Positions 44,417 to 52,151 of a stretch of 64,000 nucleotides of DNA are shown here, in pieces. The notes under the pieces were generated by a model. That model was not told the DNA's origin and ran no database searches. It saw only the letters and a list, made by a program, of their open reading frames with translations. Origin of the DNA: Bradyrhizobium sp. sBnM-33 (GTDB lineage Bacteria; Pseudomonadota; Alphaproteobacteria; Rhizobiales; Xanthobacteraceae). The stretch lies in the NCBI RefSeq assembly GCF_032917945.1, contig NZ_CP136624.1, positions 6,076,001-6,140,000 of the forward strand, written 5' to 3'. How positions within the stretch are numbered: position 1 is the first letter of the stretch; each line of letters begins with the position of its first letter. Position numbers and translations under genes: made by a program.

Positions 44417-46108
44417 ATGAGGCCTGCCGGCAAGGGACCGCTGGAGTCGCTCTATTTCGACTATCCCCGCTTTGCGGCACGGCGCGTCCCCGAGCTTGAC
44501 GGCGACGCGAAGCGGCATCCGGTGCTGATCGTTGGCGCCGGCCCGATCGGCACCACGGCCGCGCTGGTGCTGGCGCGCTATGGCATCAGAAGCGTGCTGA
44601 TCGACCGCAAGGACACGTTCAATGACGGCAGCCGCGCCATCTGCATTGCGCGGCCGAGCATGCATATTCTGGAGCGGATCGGCGCGGTCGCGCCCTTCGT
44701 GGAAAAGGCGCTCGGCTGGCGCTTCGGCCGCAGCTACTACCGCGGCGAACAGATTTTCCGGCTGGAGATGCCGCAGCCGCCGGGCGAAAAATATCTGCCG
44801 ATGTACAATCTGCAGCAGCAGTATATCGAGAAATTCCTGCACGATGCGGTTACAGCCTGTGACCTCGTCGACATGCGCTGGCAGAGCGAATTGTCGGCCA
44901 TCGAATCTAACAATGATGGCGTCTCGGTCCGGATTTCATCGCCGAAGGGCGATTATCGGCTCGATGCCGACTATGTGCTGGCCGCCGACGGGGCGCGCTC
45001 GCCTGTCAGGTCGATGCTTGGCTTGCGGCTGAAGGGCGACAATTACGAAGGCCGCTATGTGATCGCGGATATTCGGATGGACCACGATTTTCCGACCGAA
45101 CGCCGGGCGTTTTTCGAACCAAGCGGCAATCCCGGCGGCACGGTGCTGATCCACAAGCAGCCGGACGATATCTGGCGCGTGGATTACCAGCTTCGTGAAG
45201 GCGAGAACGAGGAAGAGGCTTTAAAGGAAGAAAATCTCCGCGCCCGCGTCGGTGCGATCCTTGCGGAGATCGGCCACACCAAACCATGGGATCTGGAATG
45301 GTGGAGCGTCTACTCTGCCAACACGCTGTGCCTTGACGATTACCGGCACGGCCGCGTCTTCTTCATCGGCGATGCCGCGCATATCGTGCCGATCTTCGGC
45401 GTGCGCGGGCTAAACAATGGCCTGGCGGATGCCGAGAACATCGGCTGGAAGCTGGCGCTCGTGCTCCATGGCGAGGCCGACGAGCGGCTGCTCGACAGCT
45501 ATTCGCCGGAGCGGCGCGGCGCCACGCTCGACGTGTTCGCCAACGCCACCAAGAGCACCCGCTTCATGACGCCGCCGACGCGCGGCTGGCGGCTGGCGCG
45601 CGAGGCGGCCTTGTCTCTCAGCTTGAAGCACGAATTTCCCCGCGGGCTCGCCAATCCGCGCCAGATGCAGCCCTACACCTATTCGGAAAGCCCGCTGACG
45701 CCCTATGCCGGACGCGACGCCGAATTCGCCGGCGGCCCTCGTTGCGGCAGCGCTGCGCCGAACGCGAGACTGGCCGACGGAAGCTACCTTTTGGATCGCG
45801 CCGGCAACGGCATGACGGCGATCCTGTTCTGCGAGAGGCACCCCACCGCCGAACAGGCGGCGATGCTTGCCGAGCTTGGCCGGATCGACAGGCGCTTCGT
45901 TGCCGTGCTGGTTACGTTGCGCGGCTCGGCCTCTGAAACGAAGGCCATTGCGGATCAGGACGGCGAAATCGCCCGCCTGTTCGCCGCCGCGCCCGGCACG
46001 CTCTATCTCCTCCGGCCCGACCTGCACATTGCCGGGAGATGGATGGCCGCCATTCCCGACGAGATCCTGAAAACCGCAAAGATTTGCCTGGGGAGCGAGA
46101 CGCCATGA
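44417..46108 (+). CDS. FAD-dependent aromatic hydroxylase (PHBH family, MhpA-like)
   Basis: A 563-residue flavin monooxygenase. The FAD fold is PVLIVGAGPIGTTAALVLA at about residues 35-53, the DG motif is DYVLAADGARSPVRSMLG, and the GD motif is FFIGDAAHIVPIFGVRGLN followed by NGLADAENIGWKLALVL. The C-terminal third is a thioredoxin-like domain as in phenol hydroxylase and MhpA. Such enzymes hydroxylate an activated aromatic acid with NAD(P)H and O2; the exact substrate cannot be read. Its stop overlaps the start of the DUF2783 gene (ATGA), a pairing recurrent for this subgroup. Confidence 0.88.
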   Translation: MRPAGKGPLESLYFDYPRFAARRVPELDGDAKRHPVLIVGAGPIGTTAALVLARYGIRSVLIDRKDTFNDGSRAICIARPSMHILERIGAVAPFVEKALGWRFGRSYYRGEQIFRLEMPQPPGEKYLPMYNLQQQYIEKFLHDAVTACDLVDMRWQSELSAIESNNDGVSVRISSPKGDYRLDADYVLAADGARSPVRSMLGLRLKGDNYEGRYVIADIRMDHDFPTERRAFFEPSGNPGGTVLIHKQPDDIWRVDYQLREGENEEEALKEENLRARVGAILAEIGHTKPWDLEWWSVYSANTLCLDDYRHGRVFFIGDAAHIVPIFGVRGLNNGLADAENIGWKLALVLHGEADERLLDSYSPERRGATLDVFANATKSTRFMTPPTRGWRLAREAALSLSLKHEFPRGLANPRQMQPYTYSESPLTPYAGRDAEFAGGPRCGSAAPNARLADGSYLLDRAGNGMTAILFCERHPTAEQAAMLAELGRIDRRFVAVLVTLRGSASETKAIADQDGEIARLFAAAPGTLYLLRPDLHIAGRWMAAIPDEILKTAKICLGSETP

Positions 46109-46290
46109 GCGCAATGCCCTTCGAGGACTTCGAGACCGCCTATGAGACGCTGGCAATGGCGATTGATACGGCCGGCCCCGAACGCGAAGCGCTGTTCCTG
46201 ACCCGGCTGGCGCTTGTGCTCGGCCACGAACTCGGCGACATCGCGGCTTTCAGGAAGGCGATCGAGACCGCCCTCGATGGCCTGGAATAG
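46105..46290 (+). CDS. DUF2783 small protein
   Basis: A 61-residue acidic protein starting inside the ATGA overlap with the hydroxylase gene; the open frame extends upstream to 46039 but overlaps coding sequence. It is mostly helical (FEDFETAYETLAMAIDTAGP, FLTRLALVLGHELGD, AFRKAIETALDGLE). It matches DUF2783, short proteins found directly after flavin hydroxylases of this type. The tight coupling suggests an accessory subunit or regulator of the hydroxylase, but no function is known. Confidence 0.85.
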   Translation: MSAMPFEDFETAYETLAMAIDTAGPEREALFLTRLALVLGHELGDIAAFRKAIETALDGLE

Positions 46291-46560
46291 CGAAGGTTCG
46301 CGGCAATCCCCGTCTCAAGGGTGCCGATCGATCAATTTCTCTCATGCGACCGGCGAGATTTTTCATGGGGATGATCGGTTGCGATTTTCGTTACCTATAA
46401 TATTATACACATAATTCAATGATCGAATTGACGTTCACACGGATGGATCCTGGCACCCCGCGTGGTGTCCTGAAATGAGGGAAGTACGACATTTAAGTCA
46501 AACGATCATCACGTCAAAATACTGAAAGCAAATCTTCCCACTGCAATCTTCCGAGGCCGA
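46291..46560. other. A/T-rich intergenic region before the MFS gene
   Basis: No gene is seen. In contrast to its GC-rich surroundings it holds TATAATATTATA (46396-46407), a perfect 12-bp palindrome containing a consensus -10 hexamer, and a TTGACG at 46428-46433. It is the natural place for the MFS promoter. I find no clear hairpin terminator for the hydroxylase operon. Confidence 0.35.
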
Positions 46561-47841
46561 ATGATCTCGAACTGGCTTTCCGCCGCCCTCACCCGCCGCA
46601 ACATCCATTACGGCTGGGCGATGGTCGCCGTAACCTTCCTCACCGCCCTGATTGCCGCCGGTACGGTCGGCGCACCCGGCGTTTTCATCGTGCCGTTGCA
46701 GAAGGAATTCGGCTGGACGACAGCGGAGATTTCATCGGCACTGTCGATCCGCTTTATCCTGTTCGGGTTGATGGCGCCATTCGCCGCGGCGCTGCTGAAC
46801 CGCTACGGGCTGCGGAACGTGACGCTGGCGGCGCAGCTCATCGTCGTATCCGGACTCATCGCGTCACTGGCGATGACGCAGGTCTGGCACCTGATGCTGC
46901 TATGGGGCGTGGTGATCGGACTCGGCACCGGCATGACGGCGCTGGTGCTGGGCGCCACCATCGCTGCGCGCTGGTTCGTGGCGCGGCGCGGCCTGGTCGT
47001 CGGCATCTTGACCGCGAGCGTCGCCACCGGACAGCTCGCCTTCCTGCCGCTACTGGCGAGCCTGACCGAATCTTACGGCTGGCGGATCGCGCTAACGCTG
47101 GTGTGCGTCATGATGGGCATTGCGGCCTTCGCCGTGCTGATGATCATGCGTGACCGGCCGAGCGACGTGGGCCTGCGGCCGTTCGGCGATGAAGGCACGG
47201 AGCCGCTGCCTGCGCCGCCGCCGAACAACACGCCGATCATGGCGGCCGCGCTCGGCACCCTGCGCGATGCCTCGAAGTCGGGCGTGTTCTGGATCCTGTT
47301 CGCCACCTTCTTTATCTGCGGCGCCTCTACCAATGGCCTGGTCCAGGTCCACCTGATTCCGATGTGCCTCGATTTCGGCATTCCACAGGTGCAGGCGGCG
47401 AGCCTGCTGGCGGCGATGGGCATTTTCGACTTCGTCGGCACCATCGCCTCCGGCTGGCTGTCGGACCGCTACGATAATCGCTGGCTGCTGTTCTGGTATT
47501 ACGGGCTGCGCGGCCTGTCGCTGTTGTTTCTGCCCTTCTCCGATTTCACCCTCTACGGCCTGTCGCTGTTTGCGATGTTCTACGGACTCGACTGGATCGC
47601 AACCGTGCCGCCGACGGTGCGTCTCACCACCCAGCGCTTCGGCCCCGAACGCGCCAACTTGGTGTTCGGCTGGATCTTTGCCGGCCATCAGTTGGGTGCG
47701 GGAGTCGCGGCGTTCGGCGCTGGCCTATCGCGGACGGTGCTGCAGAGTTACCTGCCGGCTTTCTTCGTCGCTGGAGCGCTCTGTGTGGTGGCGGCGCTGA
47801 TTGTGCTGGCGATCTCGCGGCCGAAGGCGGTGGCGGCATAA
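46561..47841 (+). CDS. MFS transporter (monocarboxylate / oxalate-formate antiporter-like)
   Basis: A 426-residue inner-membrane carrier with 12 predicted helices. The first helices follow NIHYGWAMVAVTFLTALIAA, and the VFIVPLQKEFGWTTAEISSA segment is the hallmark of the MCT/OFA-type bacterial group. A cytoplasmic loop lies between helices 6 and 7 (GDEGTEPLPAPPPNN). The family takes up monocarboxylates, including aromatic acids. Position behind the hydroxylase operon suggests it imports that pathway's substrate. GAGG lies just before the ATG. Confidence 0.88.
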   Translation: MISNWLSAALTRRNIHYGWAMVAVTFLTALIAAGTVGAPGVFIVPLQKEFGWTTAEISSALSIRFILFGLMAPFAAALLNRYGLRNVTLAAQLIVVSGLIASLAMTQVWHLMLLWGVVIGLGTGMTALVLGATIAARWFVARRGLVVGILTASVATGQLAFLPLLASLTESYGWRIALTLVCVMMGIAAFAVLMIMRDRPSDVGLRPFGDEGTEPLPAPPPNNTPIMAAALGTLRDASKSGVFWILFATFFICGASTNGLVQVHLIPMCLDFGIPQVQAASLLAAMGIFDFVGTIASGWLSDRYDNRWLLFWYYGLRGLSLLFLPFSDFTLYGLSLFAMFYGLDWIATVPPTVRLTTQRFGPERANLVFGWIFAGHQLGAGVAAFGAGLSRTVLQSYLPAFFVAGALCVVAALIVLAISRPKAVAA

Positions 47842-47849
47842 CGCGATCT

Positions 47850-47952
47850 GTCATTGCCGGGCGATGCGAAGCATCGAACTACGGTGCGCAATTGCGCACC
47901 TGAGAATCTCGAGATTCCGGGTCTGGTGCTAACGCACCATCCCGGAAATGAC
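47850..47952. repeat. Palindromic repeat, family C copy 2 (reverse orientation)
   Basis: GTCATTGCCGGGCGATGCGA, AGCATCGAACTACGGTGCGC, GAATCTCGAGATTCCGGG and GCACCATCCCGGAAATGAC. This is the reverse complement of the element at 15618-15710. It separates the convergent MFS and carboxyltransferase genes. Confidence 0.8.
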
Positions 47953-47957
47953 ATCCC

Positions 47958-49517
47958 CTACGGCCGCGTCGACATACTCGTCGGCGGACCCACACTGCGG
48001 ATCGGCTCTGCGAGCCGCGCGAACTCGCACAGCAGCGAGCGCGTCTTGCGCGGGTCGATCACCTCTTCGACCCAGAATTTCTCGGCGGAGCGGAACGGCG
48101 AGCGCAGTTTGTTGAGTCGGTCTTCGATCTCCTTCAGCTTCGCCGCCGGATCCTCGGCTGCATCGATGTCGGCGCGATAGGCGGCCTCGATGCCGCCTTC
48201 GAGCGGCAGCGAGCCCCAATAGGCCGACGGCCAGGCATAGCGCATCGAATAGCGGTTGGCCGGCTGGTGCACGACTCCAGCGACGCCGAACGCGTTGCGC
48301 ACGATGATGGTGCACCAGGGCACCGTCGACTGGTTGACCGCCGCCATCGCCCGCACGCCATGGCGGATGGTCGCCGACTTCTCGGCCTCGAGCCCGATCA
48401 TGAAGCCGGGGCAATCCATCAGATAGACGACCGGCAGATGGAAGGTCTCGGCGAAGTCGACCCAGCGCACCACTTTCTGGCACGCCTCCGCCGTCCACGA
48501 CCCGCCATAGTGGAAGGGATCGCTGGCGAGCAGCAGCACCGCGCGGCCTTCGAGGCGCGCAAGCCCGGTGATGATGGGGCGCCCGAAATTGGAATTCACT
48601 TCGAAGAACGAGCCCTTGTCGACGACGGCGTCAATGATCAGGCGCATCTTGTAGACCTGGCGGCGATTGCGCGGCACCGCCTTCAACAGCGATTCTTCCG
48701 CGCGCTCCGGATCGTCGGTGCAGGGCATGGTCGGCGGCAGATCGTACACCGATGAGGGCAGATAGGACAGAAAACGCCTGGCGCGCTCGAACGCCTCCTC
48801 CTCCGTGTCGACGGCGTCATCGACGCCGCCGGCGCGGGTCTGGATCTCGGCGCCGCCAAGCTCCTGCTTCGTCAGATCCTGGCCGAGCCGTTTTACGACT
48901 GGCGGGCCTGCGACGAACATCGCGGAATTTCGGGTCATGACGGAATAATGGCTGGCGGCGAGTCGCGCAGCGCCGAGGCCTGCAACCGAACCGAGCCCGA
49001 GCGCGACCACGGGCACGCGCGCCATGTTCGCGGTCGTGAACCAATACCAGCGCGTGCCGCCGACGCCGCCGGGCAGATTCGCAGCGCCGCGCGTCTCGAT
49101 CGTCTTTACCGAGCCGCCGCCGCCCGAGCCTTCGATGACCCGAATGATCGGCAGGCGAAAATCGTGTGCCATCTCCTCCGCCATCAGCGGCTTGGCCGAG
49201 ATCGAGGCGTCGGCCGAGCCGCCGCGCACGGTGAAATCGTCGCCGACGACAACCACGGTGCGGCCATCGATCCTGCCGCGGCCAAACACGCAGTTGGCCG
49301 GCGTCAGATGCTTCAGCTCGCTGTTTTCGTCGTATTCGGCGATGCCGGAAATCGCGCCGATCTCGTGGAAGGAATTCTTGTCGATCAGTTTGTCGATGCG
49401 CTCACGAACTGTGAGCCGGCCCTGGTCATGCTGGCGCTTGACCTTGTCAACGCCTCCCATCTCGCGCGCGAACGCTTCGCGCCGAGCGAGCTCGTCGAGC
49501 TCCGGCTTCCAATTCAT
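47958..49517 (-). CDS. Biotin-dependent acyl-CoA carboxylase, carboxyltransferase subunit
   Basis: A 519-residue two-lobe carboxyltransferase of the propionyl/acetyl-CoA carboxylase beta type, from ATG 49517 (CGGAGG before it). The N-lobe has EGSGGGGSVKTIETRGAANL and ALGLGSVAGLGAARLAASHY; the C-lobe has YLMDCPGFMIGLEAEKSATI and the RNAFGVAGVVHQPANRYSM carboxyl-biotin pocket. The substrate is an acyl-CoA of unknown chain. It must receive carboxyl from a biotinylated carrier; a candidate is encoded 1 kb away on the other strand. No biotin carboxylase gene lies in the window. Its start is inside the last 71 bases of the IclR gene. Confidence 0.9.
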   Translation of the reverse strand: MNWKPELDELARREAFAREMGGVDKVKRQHDQGRLTVRERIDKLIDKNSFHEIGAISGIAEYDENSELKHLTPANCVFGRGRIDGRTVVVVGDDFTVRGGSADASISAKPLMAEEMAHDFRLPIIRVIEGSGGGGSVKTIETRGAANLPGGVGGTRWYWFTTANMARVPVVALGLGSVAGLGAARLAASHYSVMTRNSAMFVAGPPVVKRLGQDLTKQELGGAEIQTRAGGVDDAVDTEEEAFERARRFLSYLPSSVYDLPPTMPCTDDPERAEESLLKAVPRNRRQVYKMRLIIDAVVDKGSFFEVNSNFGRPIITGLARLEGRAVLLLASDPFHYGGSWTAEACQKVVRWVDFAETFHLPVVYLMDCPGFMIGLEAEKSATIRHGVRAMAAVNQSTVPWCTIIVRNAFGVAGVVHQPANRYSMRYAWPSAYWGSLPLEGGIEAAYRADIDAAEDPAAKLKEIEDRLNKLRSPFRSAEKFWVEEVIDPRKTRSLLCEFARLAEPIRSVGPPTSMSTRP

Positions 49518-50424
49518 TCGTATCCTCCGTCTTGATGATCTTATTGTTGTTATGGGCCGGCACCGGAAGCGGCTTTCTTTCGATCCGGTTGGCGAAGATG
49601 TCGCCCTCGGCGCCTTCGAGCAGGCCGCCGATCGCAACACCGAGTTCGAGCATCTGCGGCGCCACTTCCTGGTGCAACCGCTTCTCGTCAAACATGGCAG
49701 CGAGAAGGCCGATCGTCACGACGACGAAGGTTTGATATTGCGGCGACCACACCGGCACCGCGCACCCGTTGATATGCGGGCTCCAGGTGCCGCAGCCCAC
49801 GACATAGCCGTGTTCGCGCAGATGGCGGCGATTCTCTTCTATGCGCGACTTCAACAGTCCCGCATTTTCCGGGATCTCGCGCTCCATTTCGGCGATCAGG
49901 GCGTCGCCGACGTCGGTGTCGAGCGCTGCGGTGTAGGCAAAGCCGGCCGCGGTGCTCGTCATCGAGATGCGGCTGCCGGTGCCTTCGTGCAGGCCGAGCG
50001 CGTTCGCCGCGCGCGCGAATTCTAGATAGACGAGGTGATAGCGATCGGGAATCACGAAGCCGACGGTGCCCGGCAATTGATCGGCGACGTCCTGCAGACG
50101 CAGCCTGATCAGATTGCGAAGCTGCAGCCCCTTCATCATCGAGGTGCTCATCGCCACCGCGCTTGGACCGATGCGGTATTTCTGGTCGCGCGGCAGATAA
50201 ACGAGCTGGCCCATCCGCGTCAGCGTGTGGGTGAGCCGCGATACCGTCGACCGCGGCAGACCACAGCGACTGGAAATTTCCAGATTGCCTAGTCGCGCTT
50301 CATGACCCTCGAAGCAGCGCAAGACGTCGAACGCCCGCGATACCACCTGAATCACGTCGCCCTCGCCTGCCAGATCGCTGGCGAGCATTCCCTGTTTGCT
50401 TAGCCGTTCCGAGCGTCTTCCCAT
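49447..50424 (-). CDS. IclR-family transcriptional regulator
   Basis: A 325-residue regulator. The N-terminal winged helix (VVSRAFDVLRCFEGHEARLG, LPRSTVSRLTHTLTRMGQLV) is followed by the IclR effector domain (DVADQLPGTVGFVIPDRYHL, VVGCGTWSPHINGCAVPVWS). The family domain ends near residue 270; the last 50 or so residues are a charged extension (NNNKIIKTEDTNELEAGARR) encoded partly over the start of the carboxyltransferase gene. A perfect 17-bp inverted repeat lies 14 bases before its ATG, a likely autoregulatory operator. It probably responds to an acid or CoA-pathway metabolite. Confidence 0.9.
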   Translation of the reverse strand: MGRRSERLSKQGMLASDLAGEGDVIQVVSRAFDVLRCFEGHEARLGNLEISSRCGLPRSTVSRLTHTLTRMGQLVYLPRDQKYRIGPSAVAMSTSMMKGLQLRNLIRLRLQDVADQLPGTVGFVIPDRYHLVYLEFARAANALGLHEGTGSRISMTSTAAGFAYTAALDTDVGDALIAEMEREIPENAGLLKSRIEENRRHLREHGYVVGCGTWSPHINGCAVPVWSPQYQTFVVVTIGLLAAMFDEKRLHQEVAPQMLELGVAIGGLLEGAEGDIFANRIERKPLPVPAHNNNKIIKTEDTNELEAGARRARSARSVRARDGRR

Positions 50425-50437
50425 GTGTTATGGCTCC

Positions 50438-50454
50438 ATTCCGCCCTGCGGAAT
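50438..50454. promoter_or_regulatory. Likely IclR operator 1
   Basis: ATTCCGC-CCT-GCGGAAT is a perfect 17-bp inverted repeat, 14 bases before the IclR start in the divergent region facing the biotin-carrier gene. The core has the same build as the second site at 50908-50922 (TTYCGC-N3-GCGRAA). A weaker TTCC...GAA pair follows at 50459-50474. Confidence 0.6.
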
Positions 50455-50558
50455 AAAATTCCACTTGCAGAACAAACTACCTCAGGCAATCTGCCGCCAC
50501 AACAAAAAGCCGTTCACGAGGACAGTCAGTCCGTCAGACGGTCCCCGGGAGAACGGAA

Positions 50559-50780
50559 ATGCCAGAGATCAAAATTGTCACCGAAGTCGCCGGACGCGTG
50601 TGCGCGCTTCCCGTAGCAACCGGTGGCAATGTCGGCGACGGTGACGAGATCGCTTTCGTCGAAGCCATGAAGATGGAAATTCCGGTCACGTCGACGACGG
50701 CAGGAACGATCAAGGCCATCCTGGTCAAACTCGACGACGTGATCGCCGAAGGACAGGTTGTCGTGATCATCGAAGCTTAA
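50559..50780 (+). CDS. Biotin carboxyl carrier-type biotinyl domain protein
   Basis: A 73-residue single biotinyl/lipoyl domain. Lys38 in VEAMKMEIPV is the biotin attachment site; the EAMKM sequence is typical of biotin carriers and not lipoyl domains. The protein has just the hammerhead fold (IKIVTEVAGRVCALPV, DDVIAEGQVVVIIEA). It probably carries carboxyl to the carboxyltransferase encoded divergently. It lies first in the order carrier, TAXI, TRAP, glutaminase. Confidence 0.88.
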   Translation: MPEIKIVTEVAGRVCALPVATGGNVGDGDEIAFVEAMKMEIPVTSTTAGTIKAILVKLDDVIAEGQVVVIIEA

Positions 50781-50907
50781 CCGGATCATGGCATAAGCCT
50801 TCTTCCGACGCGTTCCGCGACAATCTGTCCAGCTTTGGTGTTGGCGCGTCGCACCTAACGTTGCCATCGCACGCAGCCGATGACATGATCAACGCTAACA
50901 AGAGAAT

Positions 50908-50922
50908 TTTCGCATAGCGAAA
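50908..50922. promoter_or_regulatory. Likely IclR operator 2, before the TAXI gene
   Basis: TTTCGC-ATA-GCGAAA is a perfect inverted repeat 19 bases before the TAXI start. It differs from operator 1 at one base pair per arm and has the same three-base spacer. It lies between the biotin-carrier stop and the TAXI ribosome site GAGGGGA. Confidence 0.5.
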
Positions 50923-50941
50923 CAATCTGAGGGGAAAAATT

Positions 50942-52105
50942 ATGATTCACCGGTTGAAGGCGCTCGCGCCAATCGCCCTTGCAGGCATCTCATGGCTGAC
51001 CTTGCCAGCGGCCTACGCTGACGACGTCAAGCTGCCGCCGACCATGGTCGTCACCGCCTACGACACCGGCACTGCGGGCTTCAACATCGCCGTCGGCGTC
51101 GGCAAGATGATGAAGGACAAATATGGCACCGACGTCCGCGTGCTGCCGGCCGGCAATGACGTGGCGCGACTGGCGCCGCTGCGCGCCAAGCGCGCGGCCA
51201 TGTCCGCGATGGGCTCCGGCACCTATTTCGCCCAGGAGGGCGTGTTCGAGTTCGGCACCAAGGAATGGGGTCCCCAGCCCCTGCAGCTCGTGCTGTCATC
51301 GGTCGACTGCAACGCCGCGACGCTCGGCGTCGCCAAAGATACCGGCGTGACCGAGATCAAGCAGCTTAAAGGCAAGCGCGTCGGCTTTGTGGTCGGTTCG
51401 CCGGCGCTGAACCAGAACGCGCTCGCGATCCTGGCGTTCGGTGACCTCAAGCAAAGCGACGTCAAGGTCGTCGAGTTCTCGAGCTATGGCGCGATGTGGA
51501 AGGGCATGATCAACAACGACGTCGATGCCGCCTTCGCCACCACCATCACCGGTCCGGCGAAGGAACTCGAGACATCGCCGCGCGGCATCATCTGGCCGCC
51601 CCTGCCCCACGCCGACAAGGCCGGCTGGGAGCGCGTGAAAAAGGTTGGCTCGTTCTTCTTCCCGCACGTCGCGACCTGCGGCGCCGGCATCTCCAAGGAC
51701 AAGCCGATCGAGCTCGGCAACTACCCCTATCCCATTTTCATGGTTTATGGTTCGCTGCCCACCGACGAGGTCTATGCCATCACCAAGGCGATGATCACGG
51801 GCTACGACGCCTATAAGGATTCCGCGCCGGGCGCGAGCGGCCTTGCGGCCGACCGTCAGACCAAGAACTGGGTGGTCCCTGTACATCCGGGCGCCGTGAA
51901 GGCGCTGAAGGAAGCCGGACAATGGAGCCCCGAGCAGGACGCTCACAACAATGCGCTGTTCAAGCGCCAGCAGGTTCTGACAGCGGCATGGACGGACTAC
52001 GGCAAGTCTAGCCCGCCATCGGATGACAAGGCGTTTCTCGAAGGCTGGATGAAGGCGCGCGCCGCGGCGCTGGCAAAGGCGAATATGCCCAACGGCTTTG
52101 AATAG
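50942..52105 (+). CDS. TAXI-family TRAP transporter substrate-binding protein
   Basis: A 387-residue periplasmic binding protein. Residues 1-26 are a signal peptide (ending LPAAYADD). The mature part follows the TAXI pattern: VVTAYDTGTAGFNIAVGVGK at the start, RVGFVVGSPALNQNALAILA and DVDAAFATTITGPAKELE in the ligand cleft. TAXI proteins known to date bind glutamate or other organic acids; the ligand here is not known. It works with the fused permease encoded 46 bases downstream. Confidence 0.9.
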   Translation: MIHRLKALAPIALAGISWLTLPAAYADDVKLPPTMVVTAYDTGTAGFNIAVGVGKMMKDKYGTDVRVLPAGNDVARLAPLRAKRAAMSAMGSGTYFAQEGVFEFGTKEWGPQPLQLVLSSVDCNAATLGVAKDTGVTEIKQLKGKRVGFVVGSPALNQNALAILAFGDLKQSDVKVVEFSSYGAMWKGMINNDVDAAFATTITGPAKELETSPRGIIWPPLPHADKAGWERVKKVGSFFFPHVATCGAGISKDKPIELGNYPYPIFMVYGSLPTDEVYAITKAMITGYDAYKDSAPGASGLAADRQTKNWVVPVHPGAVKALKEAGQWSPEQDAHNNALFKRQQVLTAAWTDYGKSSPPSDDKAFLEGWMKARAAALAKANMPNGFE

Positions 52106-52151
52106 CGCTGCCTCACTCGCCTGGGTCTAAGGCGAATATCGTCTAGGGGGA

